From Crocinitomicaceae bacterium (GTDB taxonomy: Bacteria; Bacteroidota; Bacteroidia; Flavobacteriales_D; Crocinitomicaceae), in contig JAURMI010000018.1 of NCBI GenBank assembly GCA_030830785.1, positions 1-64,000 on the forward strand: DNA of 64,000 bases, read 5' to 3'. Positions within the stretch are counted from its first letter, which is position 1. Every line of letters starts with the position of its first letter. The notes beneath the pieces were generated by a model. The model did no database searches. It was not told the origin of the DNA and was given only the letters and a program-made list of their open reading frames with translations. Made by a program: the position numbers and the translations under genes. Shown here one piece after another: positions 1-7,464 of this stretch.

Positions 1-1740
1 ATTGATTATTATATATCTCCATTTAGCAATCAAGGGTGTGAAGGTGATGTGTTTACATTGACGGTGAATATCAATCCTGAACCCGTTGGCTTGGATTCAA
101 GCTATACTTTTTGTTCAGATGCAACATTTGGGATCGATTTGCAACAACAAATCGATAATGGTGGCAATGGAGTATCTAGTAGTTTTGTTTGGACTTTGAT
201 ACCGCCAATAAATGGTCCTATCACACCAGGAACTATTCCTGCGAATAATTCCCCTTCCAATCCTGCATTTAATCCTCCACCACATTTAATTGGGGCAGTA
301 GAAAATTTAGGGAATGATACAGGTTTTGTAACCTATAGCGTAGTACCAACGTCTCAGTTCAATTGTAGCGGTTATCCTTTTGAAGTTGAAATTACTATCT
401 ACCAAGAACCACAAGTAAATGATTTATCATTAGAAATTTGTAGTGAGGCGGAGTTGATGTATAATTTGCCCAACAATGGCAATCTTTACAATTTGAATAC
501 CCTAACGCATCCAAATACCTTTCCAAATCAAATCATTAACACGCCACAGAACAACCTTCCATTCTCATTTTTAAATAACCATGCTTGGACAATTGATACA
601 CTCACAGTAGGGCAAACACCTCAAAATGTAATTTATAACCTAACAGAGGTTGGAGCCAATGGTTGTTTGAGTGACCCATTTGATCTTACGGTGCAAATAA
701 ATCCAATTCCGGTGGTGGGCTTTAGTATTACCAATTTGGTCAATTGTTCAAATTCAGATTTAATTTTTGACAACAATAGCACTTCGGGTATTGACTATTT
801 TTGGGATTTTGACGATGGCTCCTTTTCTTTTGTAGAAAATCCAGTTCATAATTACTCACAAGAAGGGAATTACAACATAGAATTAATCGCTACCTACCCT
901 GCTACAGGTTGTTCTAATTCTATTATCGAAAATATTGATGTCAATTACATGCCAAATGCTGAATTCACGCTTTCGGACACTGAGGGTTGTGATAGATTAG
1001 AAGTCACTTTAAACGCAGTAGATTTAAATAGCTCATGGCAATATCTCTGGGACTTTGGTAATGGGCAGGGGGCTTACCAACCGTTGTTTACAGTAAACCA
1101 ATTTACAACTGAAGGTTGCTATGATATTACCCTTACAATAACCACTCCTGAAGGCTGTGTAGCATCTACTACACAACTCGATGCGGTTTGCATGTATAAC
1201 ACACCACAGGCCTCTTTTGAATTGGACCAATATGTGATAAATATTTATGACACTGAAATCCAAATTGATAACCAAACAATTGATGCTGTAAGTTATTATT
1301 GGGATTTTGGAGACGGCACCTCCACTTGGGAGGAAGAACCGATTCACAGCTATGGTGAAGGCCCTGCAACCTATATCATTGATCTTACGGCATACAATGA
1401 AATTGGATGTTATGATACTTTTTCTTTGAGCGTTATATACAAACAAGATTTAGTTATCTACGTGCCCAACACATTTACACCCGATGATGATCAATTTAAC
1501 CAAACTTTTATACCAATCTTAACTGAAGGATTCAAAAAAGAAAGCTACCATTTAACAATATTCAATCGTTGGGGAGAAATTGTTTTTGAATCCTTTGATT
1601 CTGAATACGGTTGGGATGGATCTTATGGGAAAAATGGCAGAAAGGCTCAAAGTGGAGTATATACTTGGAAAATCGAGGTGGAGGAAATCCAAAATAAAGA
1701 AATACGACAGTTTCTAGGGCATATAACGCTTTTAAAATAA
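1..1740 (+). CDS. PKD-repeat protein with T9SS type B (gliding-motility-associated) C-terminal sorting domain, 5' partial
   Basis: The reading frame is open from base 1, so the N-terminus and signal peptide lie outside the window. At least three PKD modules can be seen from their core YFWDFDDG (about 795-820), LWDFGNG (about 1045-1065) and YYWDFGDGT (about 1298-1318). The last 95 residues or so have the features of a T9SS type B sorting domain: VPNTFTPDDDQFNQTF, then IFNRWGEIVF, GWDG, SGVYTWKIE and a final GHITLLK. Proteins of this build are large, repeat-rich surface or secreted proteins, often adhesins, exported by the type IX system with this domain as address. The binding partner cannot be told. 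The stop overlaps the start of a 22-codon ORF (TAATG). Confidence 0.9.
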   Translation: MDYYISPFSNQGCEGDVFTLTVNINPEPVGLDSSYTFCSDATFGIDLQQQIDNGGNGVSSSFVWTLIPPINGPITPGTIPANNSPSNPAFNPPPHLIGAVENLGNDTGFVTYSVVPTSQFNCSGYPFEVEITIYQEPQVNDLSLEICSEAELMYNLPNNGNLYNLNTLTHPNTFPNQIINTPQNNLPFSFLNNHAWTIDTLTVGQTPQNVIYNLTEVGANGCLSDPFDLTVQINPIPVVGFSITNLVNCSNSDLIFDNNSTSGIDYFWDFDDGSFSFVENPVHNYSQEGNYNIELIATYPATGCSNSIIENIDVNYMPNAEFTLSDTEGCDRLEVTLNAVDLNSSWQYLWDFGNGQGAYQPLFTVNQFTTEGCYDITLTITTPEGCVASTTQLDAVCMYNTPQASFELDQYVINIYDTEIQIDNQTIDAVSYYWDFGDGTSTWEEEPIHSYGEGPATYIIDLTAYNEIGCYDTFSLSVIYKQDLVIYVPNTFTPDDDQFNQTFIPILTEGFKKESYHLTIFNRWGEIVFESFDSEYGWDGSYGKNGRKAQSGVYTWKIEVEEIQNKEIRQFLGHITLLK

Positions 1741-1808
1741 TGAATAAAATAACCATGAAAATCTCATTTTTTATTTTTTCATTTATCTCATTGGCTTGTA
1801 ATGATTAA
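1740..1808 (+). CDS. 22-residue ORF made only of a lipoprotein signal peptide (remnant or tiny lipopeptide)
   Basis: The start overlaps the stop of the upstream T9SS gene (TAATG). The product reads MNKITMKISFFIFSFISLACND: a basic start, a hydrophobic core and a perfect lipobox SLAC with cysteine three residues from the end. An internal ATG at 1755 would give an even more typical signal peptide. If exported and processed, only a lipidated Cys-Asn-Asp would remain. It ends 2 bases before the stop of the convergent MFS gene. The simplest reading is the front end of a lipoprotein gene whose body was deleted; a real lipopeptide cannot be excluded. Confidence 0.4.
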   Translation: MNKITMKISFFIFSFISLACND

Positions 1809-1810
1809 TT

Positions 1811-3058
1811 CTAACCCTGCTCAACAGATTTTTTCTCCTCCTGGTTGAAACCCTTTAAGGTCCAAGAAATCAAAAGAAAGGCAAGGAAACCAATTAGGCC
1901 CGCAACCCAAAATGGTGTGCCTAAACCCAAATTAGAATCTGGAATGCTATTTTTAAAATTATAGTAAAACCACATAAACATGGGTGGGCCCAAAATTTCT
2001 GCAAGGCTCATAAGGCTCGTGAAGATACCCTGAAGTTCACCTTGCTCATTGCTTTGCACTTGGCCCGAAACTATAGAGCGAATTGCCGGATCAACTAGAC
2101 CAGTAAAAGCATAAGGCAAAATAATGGCATACATCATCCAGCCTTGATTAATGAAACCAATTCCAATTAAGACAACCACAGTGATAAATATTCCAGTTTT
2201 CGCAGCGTTTTTCTGACCAATCTTGCCCACAATAGGCCCCGTGAGCGCTCCTTGAACCAAACCAAAACATACCCCTACTACCGCCAAAGAAATTCCGACT
2301 TCTTTAATGGTCCAGTCAAATTTTTCCATAGTAAAGAAATTCCATGTAGAATGCACGCACATTGAAGTTAAAATCGCCAAAAATGAGACAATGAACAAAT
2401 ATTTAAGCTTTTCAAATCGTTTGATTTGCTTGAGTGCGCCAAAAGGGTTGGCGCGCTTTAAATCAAAAGTTCGCCTGCTTTCTTTTGGTAGGGATTCTTT
2501 TAAGACAATAAATCCATAAATGAAATTGGCCATTGAGAAAAAAGAAGCTACCAAAAATGGCGTGCGGGCTCCGTACTCAGAAAGCAGACCTCCGATGGCA
2601 GGGCCAATTACAAAACCGATACCAAAGGCAGCACCAATCATTCCAAAATTTTTAGCGCGGTTTTCAGGTGTAGATATATCTGCTATATAGGCTGCTGCAG
2701 AAGTAAAACTTGCGCCAAAAATGCCCGATATGGCCCTTCCCAAAACAAGCCAAAACAAATCCGGCGCAAAATACATGACCATGTAATCCAAACTCATTCC
2801 TAAAACTGAGGTTAGTAAAATAGGCCTTCTTCCAAAGCGATCACTTAAATTGCCAATGAGCGGTGAAAAAACAAATTGCATAAAAGCATAGGCCCCCATC
2901 ACCCAACCAAAATATTTGGAGGCCTCTCCCAACCCAACATGAGCTGTCTGAGAAATCAAAATTGGAAATGAAGGTATGATAATCCCCAAGCCAATTGAAT
3001 CTAAACAAATGGTTATAAGTATGAAAATCAGCGCTGATTTGGGATTGATCACAGTCAT
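1811..3058 (-). CDS. MFS drug exporter, TetA-like (TCR/Tet family)
   Basis: This 415-residue protein is predicted to have 12 membrane segments and to expel small molecules in exchange for protons at the inner membrane. The MFS motif [15 protein letters not shown], follows the second helix (residues about 68-81). The glycine-rich [16 protein letters not shown] of the fifth helix is the antiporter signature (motif C) of the 12-helix drug exporters. The length and the early [12 protein letters not shown] match TetA-like proteins. Homologues in Bacteroidota are usually called TCR/Tet MFS transporters, but the substrate cannot be read from sequence and tetracycline should not be assumed. A promoter match lies just upstream. 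Confidence 0.85.
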   Translation of the reverse strand: MTVINPKSALIFILITICLDSIGLGIIIPSFPILISQTAHVGLGEASKYFGWVMGAYAFMQFVFSPLIGNLSDRFGRRPILLTSVLGMSLDYMVMYFAPDLFWLVLGRAISGIFGASFTSAAAYIADISTPENRAKNFGMIGAAFGIGFVIGPAIGGLLSEYGARTPFLVASFFSMANFIYGFIVLKESLPKESRRTFDLKRANPFGALKQIKRFEKLKYLFIVSFLAILTSMCVHSTWNFFTMEKFDWTIKEVGISLAVVGVCFGLVQGALTGPIVGKIGQKNAAKTGIFITVVVLIGIGFINQGWMMYAIILPYAFTGLVDPAIRSIVSGQVQSNEQGELQGIFTSLMSLAEILGPPMFMWFYYNFKNSIPDSNLGLGTPFWVAGLIGFLAFLLISWTLKGFNQEEKKSVEQG

Positions 3059-3075
3059 GGAGTAATATTTTGGTG

Positions 3076-3105
3076 CGAAGGTAGTTACTTAAAAATTGTA
3101 ACCAA
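3076..3105 (-). promoter_or_regulatory. Promoter of the MFS gene (TTG-N19-TACCTTCG)
   Basis: On the minus strand, TTG (3103-3105) is followed after 19 bases by TACCTTCG (3076-3083), 17 bases before the ATG. This fits the Bacteroidota -33/-7 pattern TTG-N(19-21)-TAnnTTTG with one mismatch (TTCG for TTTG). Confidence 0.55.
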
Positions 3106-3129
3106 ATTATACTCCATCATTTTATATCT

Positions 3130-3633
3130 ATGCAAGCCATCTCGGAGTTGATTTCTTATGTAATGCAAAAGCCATTATTGGCAATAGGCCTCATTGCTAT
3201 TTTGCTTTTTTGGCTCCTAGAAGAAGATGCATCCGCATTAACATTTTCTCAAGTTACTGTGCGCGCTGAAGATTACGCACAAAGTGTGCTATTGTGGTGT
3301 GCCTTAACCTTCAAAGAGGAGTACAACAACAAACCGTCTATTGTTTTTTATAAAAACAGAAAAACTAAAGATAATAGATATGGGGAGTACCATGGTTCAA
3401 CAAATGAGATACGCATATTTCTGAACAAAAACACAACTATTCAAGATATTACAGATACCATTATTCATGAATTTGCGCACGCCATACAGCATGCAAAAGA
3501 CGGCTTAAAAAACTATGATCGTTATACCAGACAATATGGTTATCAGAAAAACCCTTACGAAAAAGAAGCAAGGGCTTTGGCAGAAAAGTATGCGCCTAAA
3601 TGTTTAAAGGATTTAAACTATCTCTATGCCTAA
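3130..3633 (+). CDS. Membrane-anchored small zinc metallopeptidase (minigluzincin-like)
   Basis: This 167-residue protein has one N-terminal membrane segment (about residues 15-31, ending before EEDAS) and a compact domain with HEFAH at residues 113-117, the zinc-binding HExxH signature. A likely third ligand is a glutamate of EKEARALAEKYA near the C-terminus, the layout of minigluzincin-type peptidases. Substrate and physiological role are unknown. It lies 34 bases upstream of the caspase-like gene on the same strand, so the two may be co-transcribed. A SprT-like or ImmA-like family name would also fit the motif; the fold is more certain than the family. Confidence 0.6.
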   Translation: MQAISELISYVMQKPLLAIGLIAILLFWLLEEDASALTFSQVTVRAEDYAQSVLLWCALTFKEEYNNKPSIVFYKNRKTKDNRYGEYHGSTNEIRIFLNKNTTIQDITDTIIHEFAHAIQHAKDGLKNYDRYTRQYGYQKNPYEKEARALAEKYAPKCLKDLNYLYA

Positions 3634-3667
3634 TTTTTTACGATTTTTTTGAATTAAATTATTCGCC

Positions 3668-4432
3668 ATGAAAACTAAAATGCTCATCTTATTTCTGTCT
3701 TATGGCCTTCTTGCTTTTGGACAGTATGCAAGTACAAATAGGCAAAAATCAGCGGTGCTCATTGTGGGGCAAGATGCCCAGGACTTTGCCGAAGGACATT
3801 TGAATGATTTAGCGAGTATATTAAAAAAACAGGGGATTATTGTCTGGAAATACTATTACCCCAATGCCAGGTGGGATAATATCAAAGAAAAAGCAAAGGA
3901 TTGTTCTATTCTAATCTACACTGGGCACGGCGTTGCAAATGGAGGTTTTAATGGCGGGTTTGGTGGCATGTATGTCAATGATTTTGTCACCTCTGAAGAC
4001 ATTGTACATGACCTTAAATTCAATAATCACCCTTTAATCATTTATTTTAATGCTTGCGGGTCCCACGGGTCCTCCGCAGGTGACCCCAAAGACATAGGTA
4101 TTGATGAGGCGAGCAAACGTATCACAGATACTTCCCTCCCCTTTTTTAAGGCAGGTGCAGGGGGCTATTTTGCAACGAGTAATAATGGTATGGAACTAAT
4201 AAAAGATTTTTTAAATGGCATGCCATTGCAGACTTGTTTTAAAGTGCAAAGTGCGGGAAACGGCCAAGAGGTTTGGAAGTATAAACCAATACTTTCTGAC
4301 AACGCATTGAATAGGAAGTTTATTGGTATTTCTGGTCATAGCACAGAATACGGTAAAGGCAAATATTACGGCACTGCTTTTGTTGGGCCTATGCAGTTTA
4401 CTTTTGAATCAATTGACCAAATAGCCAAATAA
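3668..4432 (+). CDS. Secreted caspase-like (clan CD) cysteine hydrolase
   Basis: This 254-residue protein has an N-terminal signal peptide ending near FGQYA. The domain shows the caspase/gingipain-type layout: a strand SAVLIVG, then ILIYTGHG with the putative catalytic His87, then LIIYFNACGS with the putative catalytic Cys130. The order His then Cys, each after a hydrophobic strand, is diagnostic of clan CD (caspases, metacaspases, gingipains, C25/C13 families). There is no T9SS sorting domain and no obvious propeptide. The product is probably periplasmic or released. It may form a two-gene unit with the preceding metallopeptidase. Substrate specificity cannot be read from the sequence. Confidence 0.65.
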   Translation: MKTKMLILFLSYGLLAFGQYASTNRQKSAVLIVGQDAQDFAEGHLNDLASILKKQGIIVWKYYYPNARWDNIKEKAKDCSILIYTGHGVANGGFNGGFGGMYVNDFVTSEDIVHDLKFNNHPLIIYFNACGSHGSSAGDPKDIGIDEASKRITDTSLPFFKAGAGGYFATSNNGMELIKDFLNGMPLQTCFKVQSAGNGQEVWKYKPILSDNALNRKFIGISGHSTEYGKGKYYGTAFVGPMQFTFESIDQIAK

Positions 4433-4445
4433 GGTTGATTGAATG

Positions 4446-5249
4446 CTATTTTATGACAGTAATGTGAATACATGTAGACTCGGGGCATAAAAGTATTTTC
4501 CCTTCGTTTCGCATTTGAAGTAAAGCCCGATTTAGTGCCTCAAAAGAATGCAAGCGGTCGCCTCTAGAATGAATTTCAGAAATATCAAAAGAAACGCCAA
4601 AAGAATGCGTAGATGACCCCTGGGTAGCTTGTCTAGGATAACGTTTTCTTATTTTCTGTTGCTGCTCTTCTGTTCTGGTCATTGAAGAGATGACAAAATA
4701 ATCTTTTTTGTTGGCCTCAATTGTTAGGAAAGAACGAAACAACTCGCCTAATTCCCAAAGACGTTCTGCAGCAAGCGGCGTTAAAATTTGGGAACTATAG
4801 GTGGCCTCTTTCATATAAAACCCATCCTTCTCTTCAACACTTATCAATTTCCTCTCTTTGAGCTTCTCATCGAGAACCTTCTGGTTTGAAATGAATAAAT
4901 TATTGGTAGTGGCAATGGCTTTGGGTCTATGTTTTTCTTTATAATTATCTTTTGGCAGCTTTTTGCCCAATTCTCGGATAGAATAAACACTCACTGGCGT
5001 GTAATCAATTTCTTCAATTTTTGGTGGATCTATTTTTACTTTCGAACTGAAATATTCATTTATCCAACGCTTTAATCTGAAACGATAAGGATATAAGATA
5101 CAGGCCAACAAAACAAAATAAAAAAGCAAGATTAAAAGGGCTTTTCTTTTCGAAGATTTTTTATTTTTCTTTCGTTTAAGAATAATTAATATAACTACAA
5201 TTAAACTTAATAATATAGGGATTTGGAGAATAAGGAAAGTCTCTAGCAT
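4446..5249 (-). CDS. Membrane-anchored M15-like (DUF5715-type) peptidase
   Basis: This 267-residue protein has two hydrophobic segments in the first 55 residues separated by a lysine-rich loop, which should anchor it to the inner membrane. The C-terminal half has SMTRT, then STHSFGVSFDIS and finally CIHITV. His215, Asp222 and His262 reproduce the zinc ligand pattern H-x6-D...H of the LAS/M15 peptidases (D-Ala-D-Ala carboxypeptidase, VanY and relatives). The usual catalytic Glu close to the last His is less clear (Glu257 is the nearest candidate), so activity is not certain. A role in peptidoglycan trimming is inferred from the fold. It is preceded on the same strand by a short unknown gene, 27 bases away. 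Confidence 0.6.
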   Translation of the reverse strand: MLETFLILQIPILLSLIVVILIILKRKKNKKSSKRKALLILLFYFVLLACILYPYRFRLKRWINEYFSSKVKIDPPKIEEIDYTPVSVYSIRELGKKLPKDNYKEKHRPKAIATTNNLFISNQKVLDEKLKERKLISVEEKDGFYMKEATYSSQILTPLAAERLWELGELFRSFLTIEANKKDYFVISSMTRTEEQQQKIRKRYPRQATQGSSTHSFGVSFDISEIHSRGDRLHSFEALNRALLQMRNEGKILLCPESTCIHITVIK

Positions 5250-5276
5250 ACTACAAATTTTATTAAATTCAATATG

Positions 5277-5612
5277 CTACTTATTGAGAATTGCTGTAAT
5301 TTCCTTCAAATTATTTTCTCCTGAAATCGGTATTACTTGGCCAAACACGCCAAGATATTTGATTTTTTTGGTACCCAGTCTTATCTCATATGTCGTGCAA
5401 ACAAAATAGTCGTCATACTTGCCCTGGCAAACTTCCCAAAGTACGTTTTCAACTAATTTTGATATAATTAATTCACCCAATAAATTATCATTGCTCAATG
5501 ATTGGAGTTGAGTTAAAACTTTTTGTTCAAAGCCCGACTGAAAAGATGCTTGACTTGGCTTGCTAAAATAAGCTATACAGACCACTACAACTGCTAAAAT
5601 AAATTTCCACAT
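5277..5612 (-). CDS. Small exported or membrane-anchored protein (DUF4359-like)
   Basis: This is a 111-residue protein with an N-terminal hydrophobic segment (about residues 4-16) that may be a signal anchor. The remainder has an amphipathic stretch and then FVCTTYEIRLGTKKIKYLG followed by VFGQVIPI, which recalls the C-terminal part of DUF4359 proteins; this is a memory-based resemblance. No catalytic motif is visible. It sits between the M15-like peptidase (downstream) and the transglutaminase-like gene (upstream) on the same strand, with gaps of about 27 bases, so co-expression is likely. Confidence 0.55.
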   Translation of the reverse strand: MWKFILAVVVVCIAYFSKPSQASFQSGFEQKVLTQLQSLSNDNLLGELIISKLVENVLWEVCQGKYDDYFVCTTYEIRLGTKKIKYLGVFGQVIPISGENNLKEITAILNK

Positions 5613-5639
5613 TCCTCTAAGCTTTGCACCAAGATATTG

Positions 5640-7355
5640 CTATTTTGGCAAATTCCAATGGCTCGTATTAAATCCAGCAAAAGAATACGTTTTTCTGTCG
5701 TCGGTAGAACTTATATAAATACGTGGCTCCTTTTTATCGTTTGAGTATTCAAATGAAAAACCACGGAAATCTCCGAAGTGTTCGGTGGCATTAAATAATG
5801 CAAATATGAAATCACTTGTTGCAAAAGTATTAGCTTGTTTTTGAAATGTTTTAAAACTCATTTTGGGATTTTTCAAATATTTCTTCAACTTATTAAATGC
5901 ATTCATATCATTTAGTTTAGCACAAGCCATGAAAGCCATCGCAACACTATAAGGACTGTGTGCATCAATATGATCGATTAAAAACGCGTAAAATTGCTCC
6001 TGAGTACCATTAAAAACACAATAGTCAATAGTGCCAATGCCTGCAATATTAACCGAAATACTAGTGAATTGATCAACTAAATCAAAACTTATTCTATTGG
6101 CCTTTTTAGCATAATAAATAGGTGTTCCAGAAGAAACGCTACATGCCTTAGTTTCCGATTTTTCCGATTCAAATTTTACAAACGGATACGATAAGGCATG
6201 GAACGATATTGTATGAATACCAATTGGTTGTGTAAATATGACCTCAAACTTATCTTTTGCAAATTGCATGGGCAACGGATTATACAAATAGGTGAGCTCC
6301 TTAGCTGCATTAAGACTAGGGTTGCGGACCATTGGCTGATGCATAAATTCATACATTGTTTTGGTGTATTTTTTATCCCACGCCACATCGCCAGACGGAT
6401 CTCTAAAATGAGTTAAAAAGAAGTTTTCTTCGCTATTGAATAACCAATCGGAATTTGGACCTAGCGCCCATGTAACATCAGAGCACATACGAATAGAGTC
6501 AATTTCAAGTTCATTCCATGCATGGCTATGCCCCGAATAAAACATATCATTGTAGTCCAATCTAACGGCTCCATCTACATATTTAGATGCAATGCCAGAT
6601 TTTTCTAACAAATAGTGATACATCTGGCTATAGCCGGCACATACGGCAAGGTTTTGCGAACTTAGCAATAATCCTTCTGGCTTATACTGAGAGGTATCAC
6701 CGTAGCCATAGCTAAAACGCTCAATAAGGTAGGCGGCAATGTCTTGGGAAAGCTTCTTTTGGTCTTTCTTGTCACATTGCAATGCAGCAAGCAAACAATT
6801 TAAATTAGGGCCATTGGTGCAGTCATCGCACACCAGACTTTGGTCTGTATTAGGATGCGTATACCAAGGTTCTACAATCTCATTAACCACAATGGGTTCA
6901 ACGCGAGGCTTGAATTGCAATAATGCATCCAATTTACTGGAATAAAAACTGTGCTTTTTAACAGGCTGAGCAAAAACTGCTGCTAGGTTTTGTATTTGAA
7001 CATTGTTTCCTTCCTCGAGATAATGATAATTGTATTGATGAAAGTCTTTGATAAAACTCAAAGTATCATATTTTAGCACTTGTTCATGCCCAATGACATT
7101 AACTAAAATGTATTTATTCTTATATAACAAGTAATCTATACGAAAAAGTTCCGCTAATAGGGTGCTATCCTCATAATAGGCTACAGATTCAATGTAGTCT
7201 TCAAATATTCTAATGTAAAATTCACCATCTGCGGACCCATCTAGATGATAAACCGCCAAACATTGCCTAGTATCTTCGGTGGCATATTTATAAGGCATTT
7301 GCCCAAATGAAAAAAAGGAAGCTACAAGAAATCCACCCAAAACCAACATTTTCAT
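5640..7355 (-). CDS. Secreted transglutaminase-like superfamily protein
   Basis: This 571-residue protein has a signal peptide ending near FSFGQ. A transglutaminase core occupies residues about 200-300: Cys239 in LAVCAGYSQMYHYLL, His278 in GHSHAWNEL and Asp293 in MCSDVTW form the expected Cys-His-Asp triad. Bacterial members of this fold act as peptidases or amidases as often as cross-linkers. The 270 residues after the core are unassigned and rich in beta-like segments. It heads a minus-strand group of three (transglutaminase-like, short unknown, M15-like). The family is well supported; the reaction is unknown. Confidence 0.75.
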   Translation of the reverse strand: MKMLVLGGFLVASFFSFGQMPYKYATEDTRQCLAVYHLDGSADGEFYIRIFEDYIESVAYYEDSTLLAELFRIDYLLYKNKYILVNVIGHEQVLKYDTLSFIKDFHQYNYHYLEEGNNVQIQNLAAVFAQPVKKHSFYSSKLDALLQFKPRVEPIVVNEIVEPWYTHPNTDQSLVCDDCTNGPNLNCLLAALQCDKKDQKKLSQDIAAYLIERFSYGYGDTSQYKPEGLLLSSQNLAVCAGYSQMYHYLLEKSGIASKYVDGAVRLDYNDMFYSGHSHAWNELEIDSIRMCSDVTWALGPNSDWLFNSEENFFLTHFRDPSGDVAWDKKYTKTMYEFMHQPMVRNPSLNAAKELTYLYNPLPMQFAKDKFEVIFTQPIGIHTISFHALSYPFVKFESEKSETKACSVSSGTPIYYAKKANRISFDLVDQFTSISVNIAGIGTIDYCVFNGTQEQFYAFLIDHIDAHSPYSVAMAFMACAKLNDMNAFNKLKKYLKNPKMSFKTFQKQANTFATSDFIFALFNATEHFGDFRGFSFEYSNDKKEPRIYISSTDDRKTYSFAGFNTSHWNLPK

Positions 7356-7464
7356 AAGCCAAGTTTTAGGTACTAGTAGGTCATAAGCGCAGTGATTAGA
7401 TTATGCCTATAGAATGCACTTTGAGGTTTTGGTTACATTCTAAAAAAGAAAAAGGGGGCATATA

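Noticed and set aside
1033-1446. 137-codon minus-strand ORF inside the PKD protein gene
   Set aside because: It lies fully inside a well-supported gene on the other strand, has no recognisable domain and reflects the repeat-rich codon pattern of the host gene.
1811-3058. Calling the MFS gene a tetracycline resistance determinant
   Set aside because: Only the general Tet-like family pattern is seen; substrate cannot be inferred and the gene sits in ordinary chromosomal context without mobile elements.
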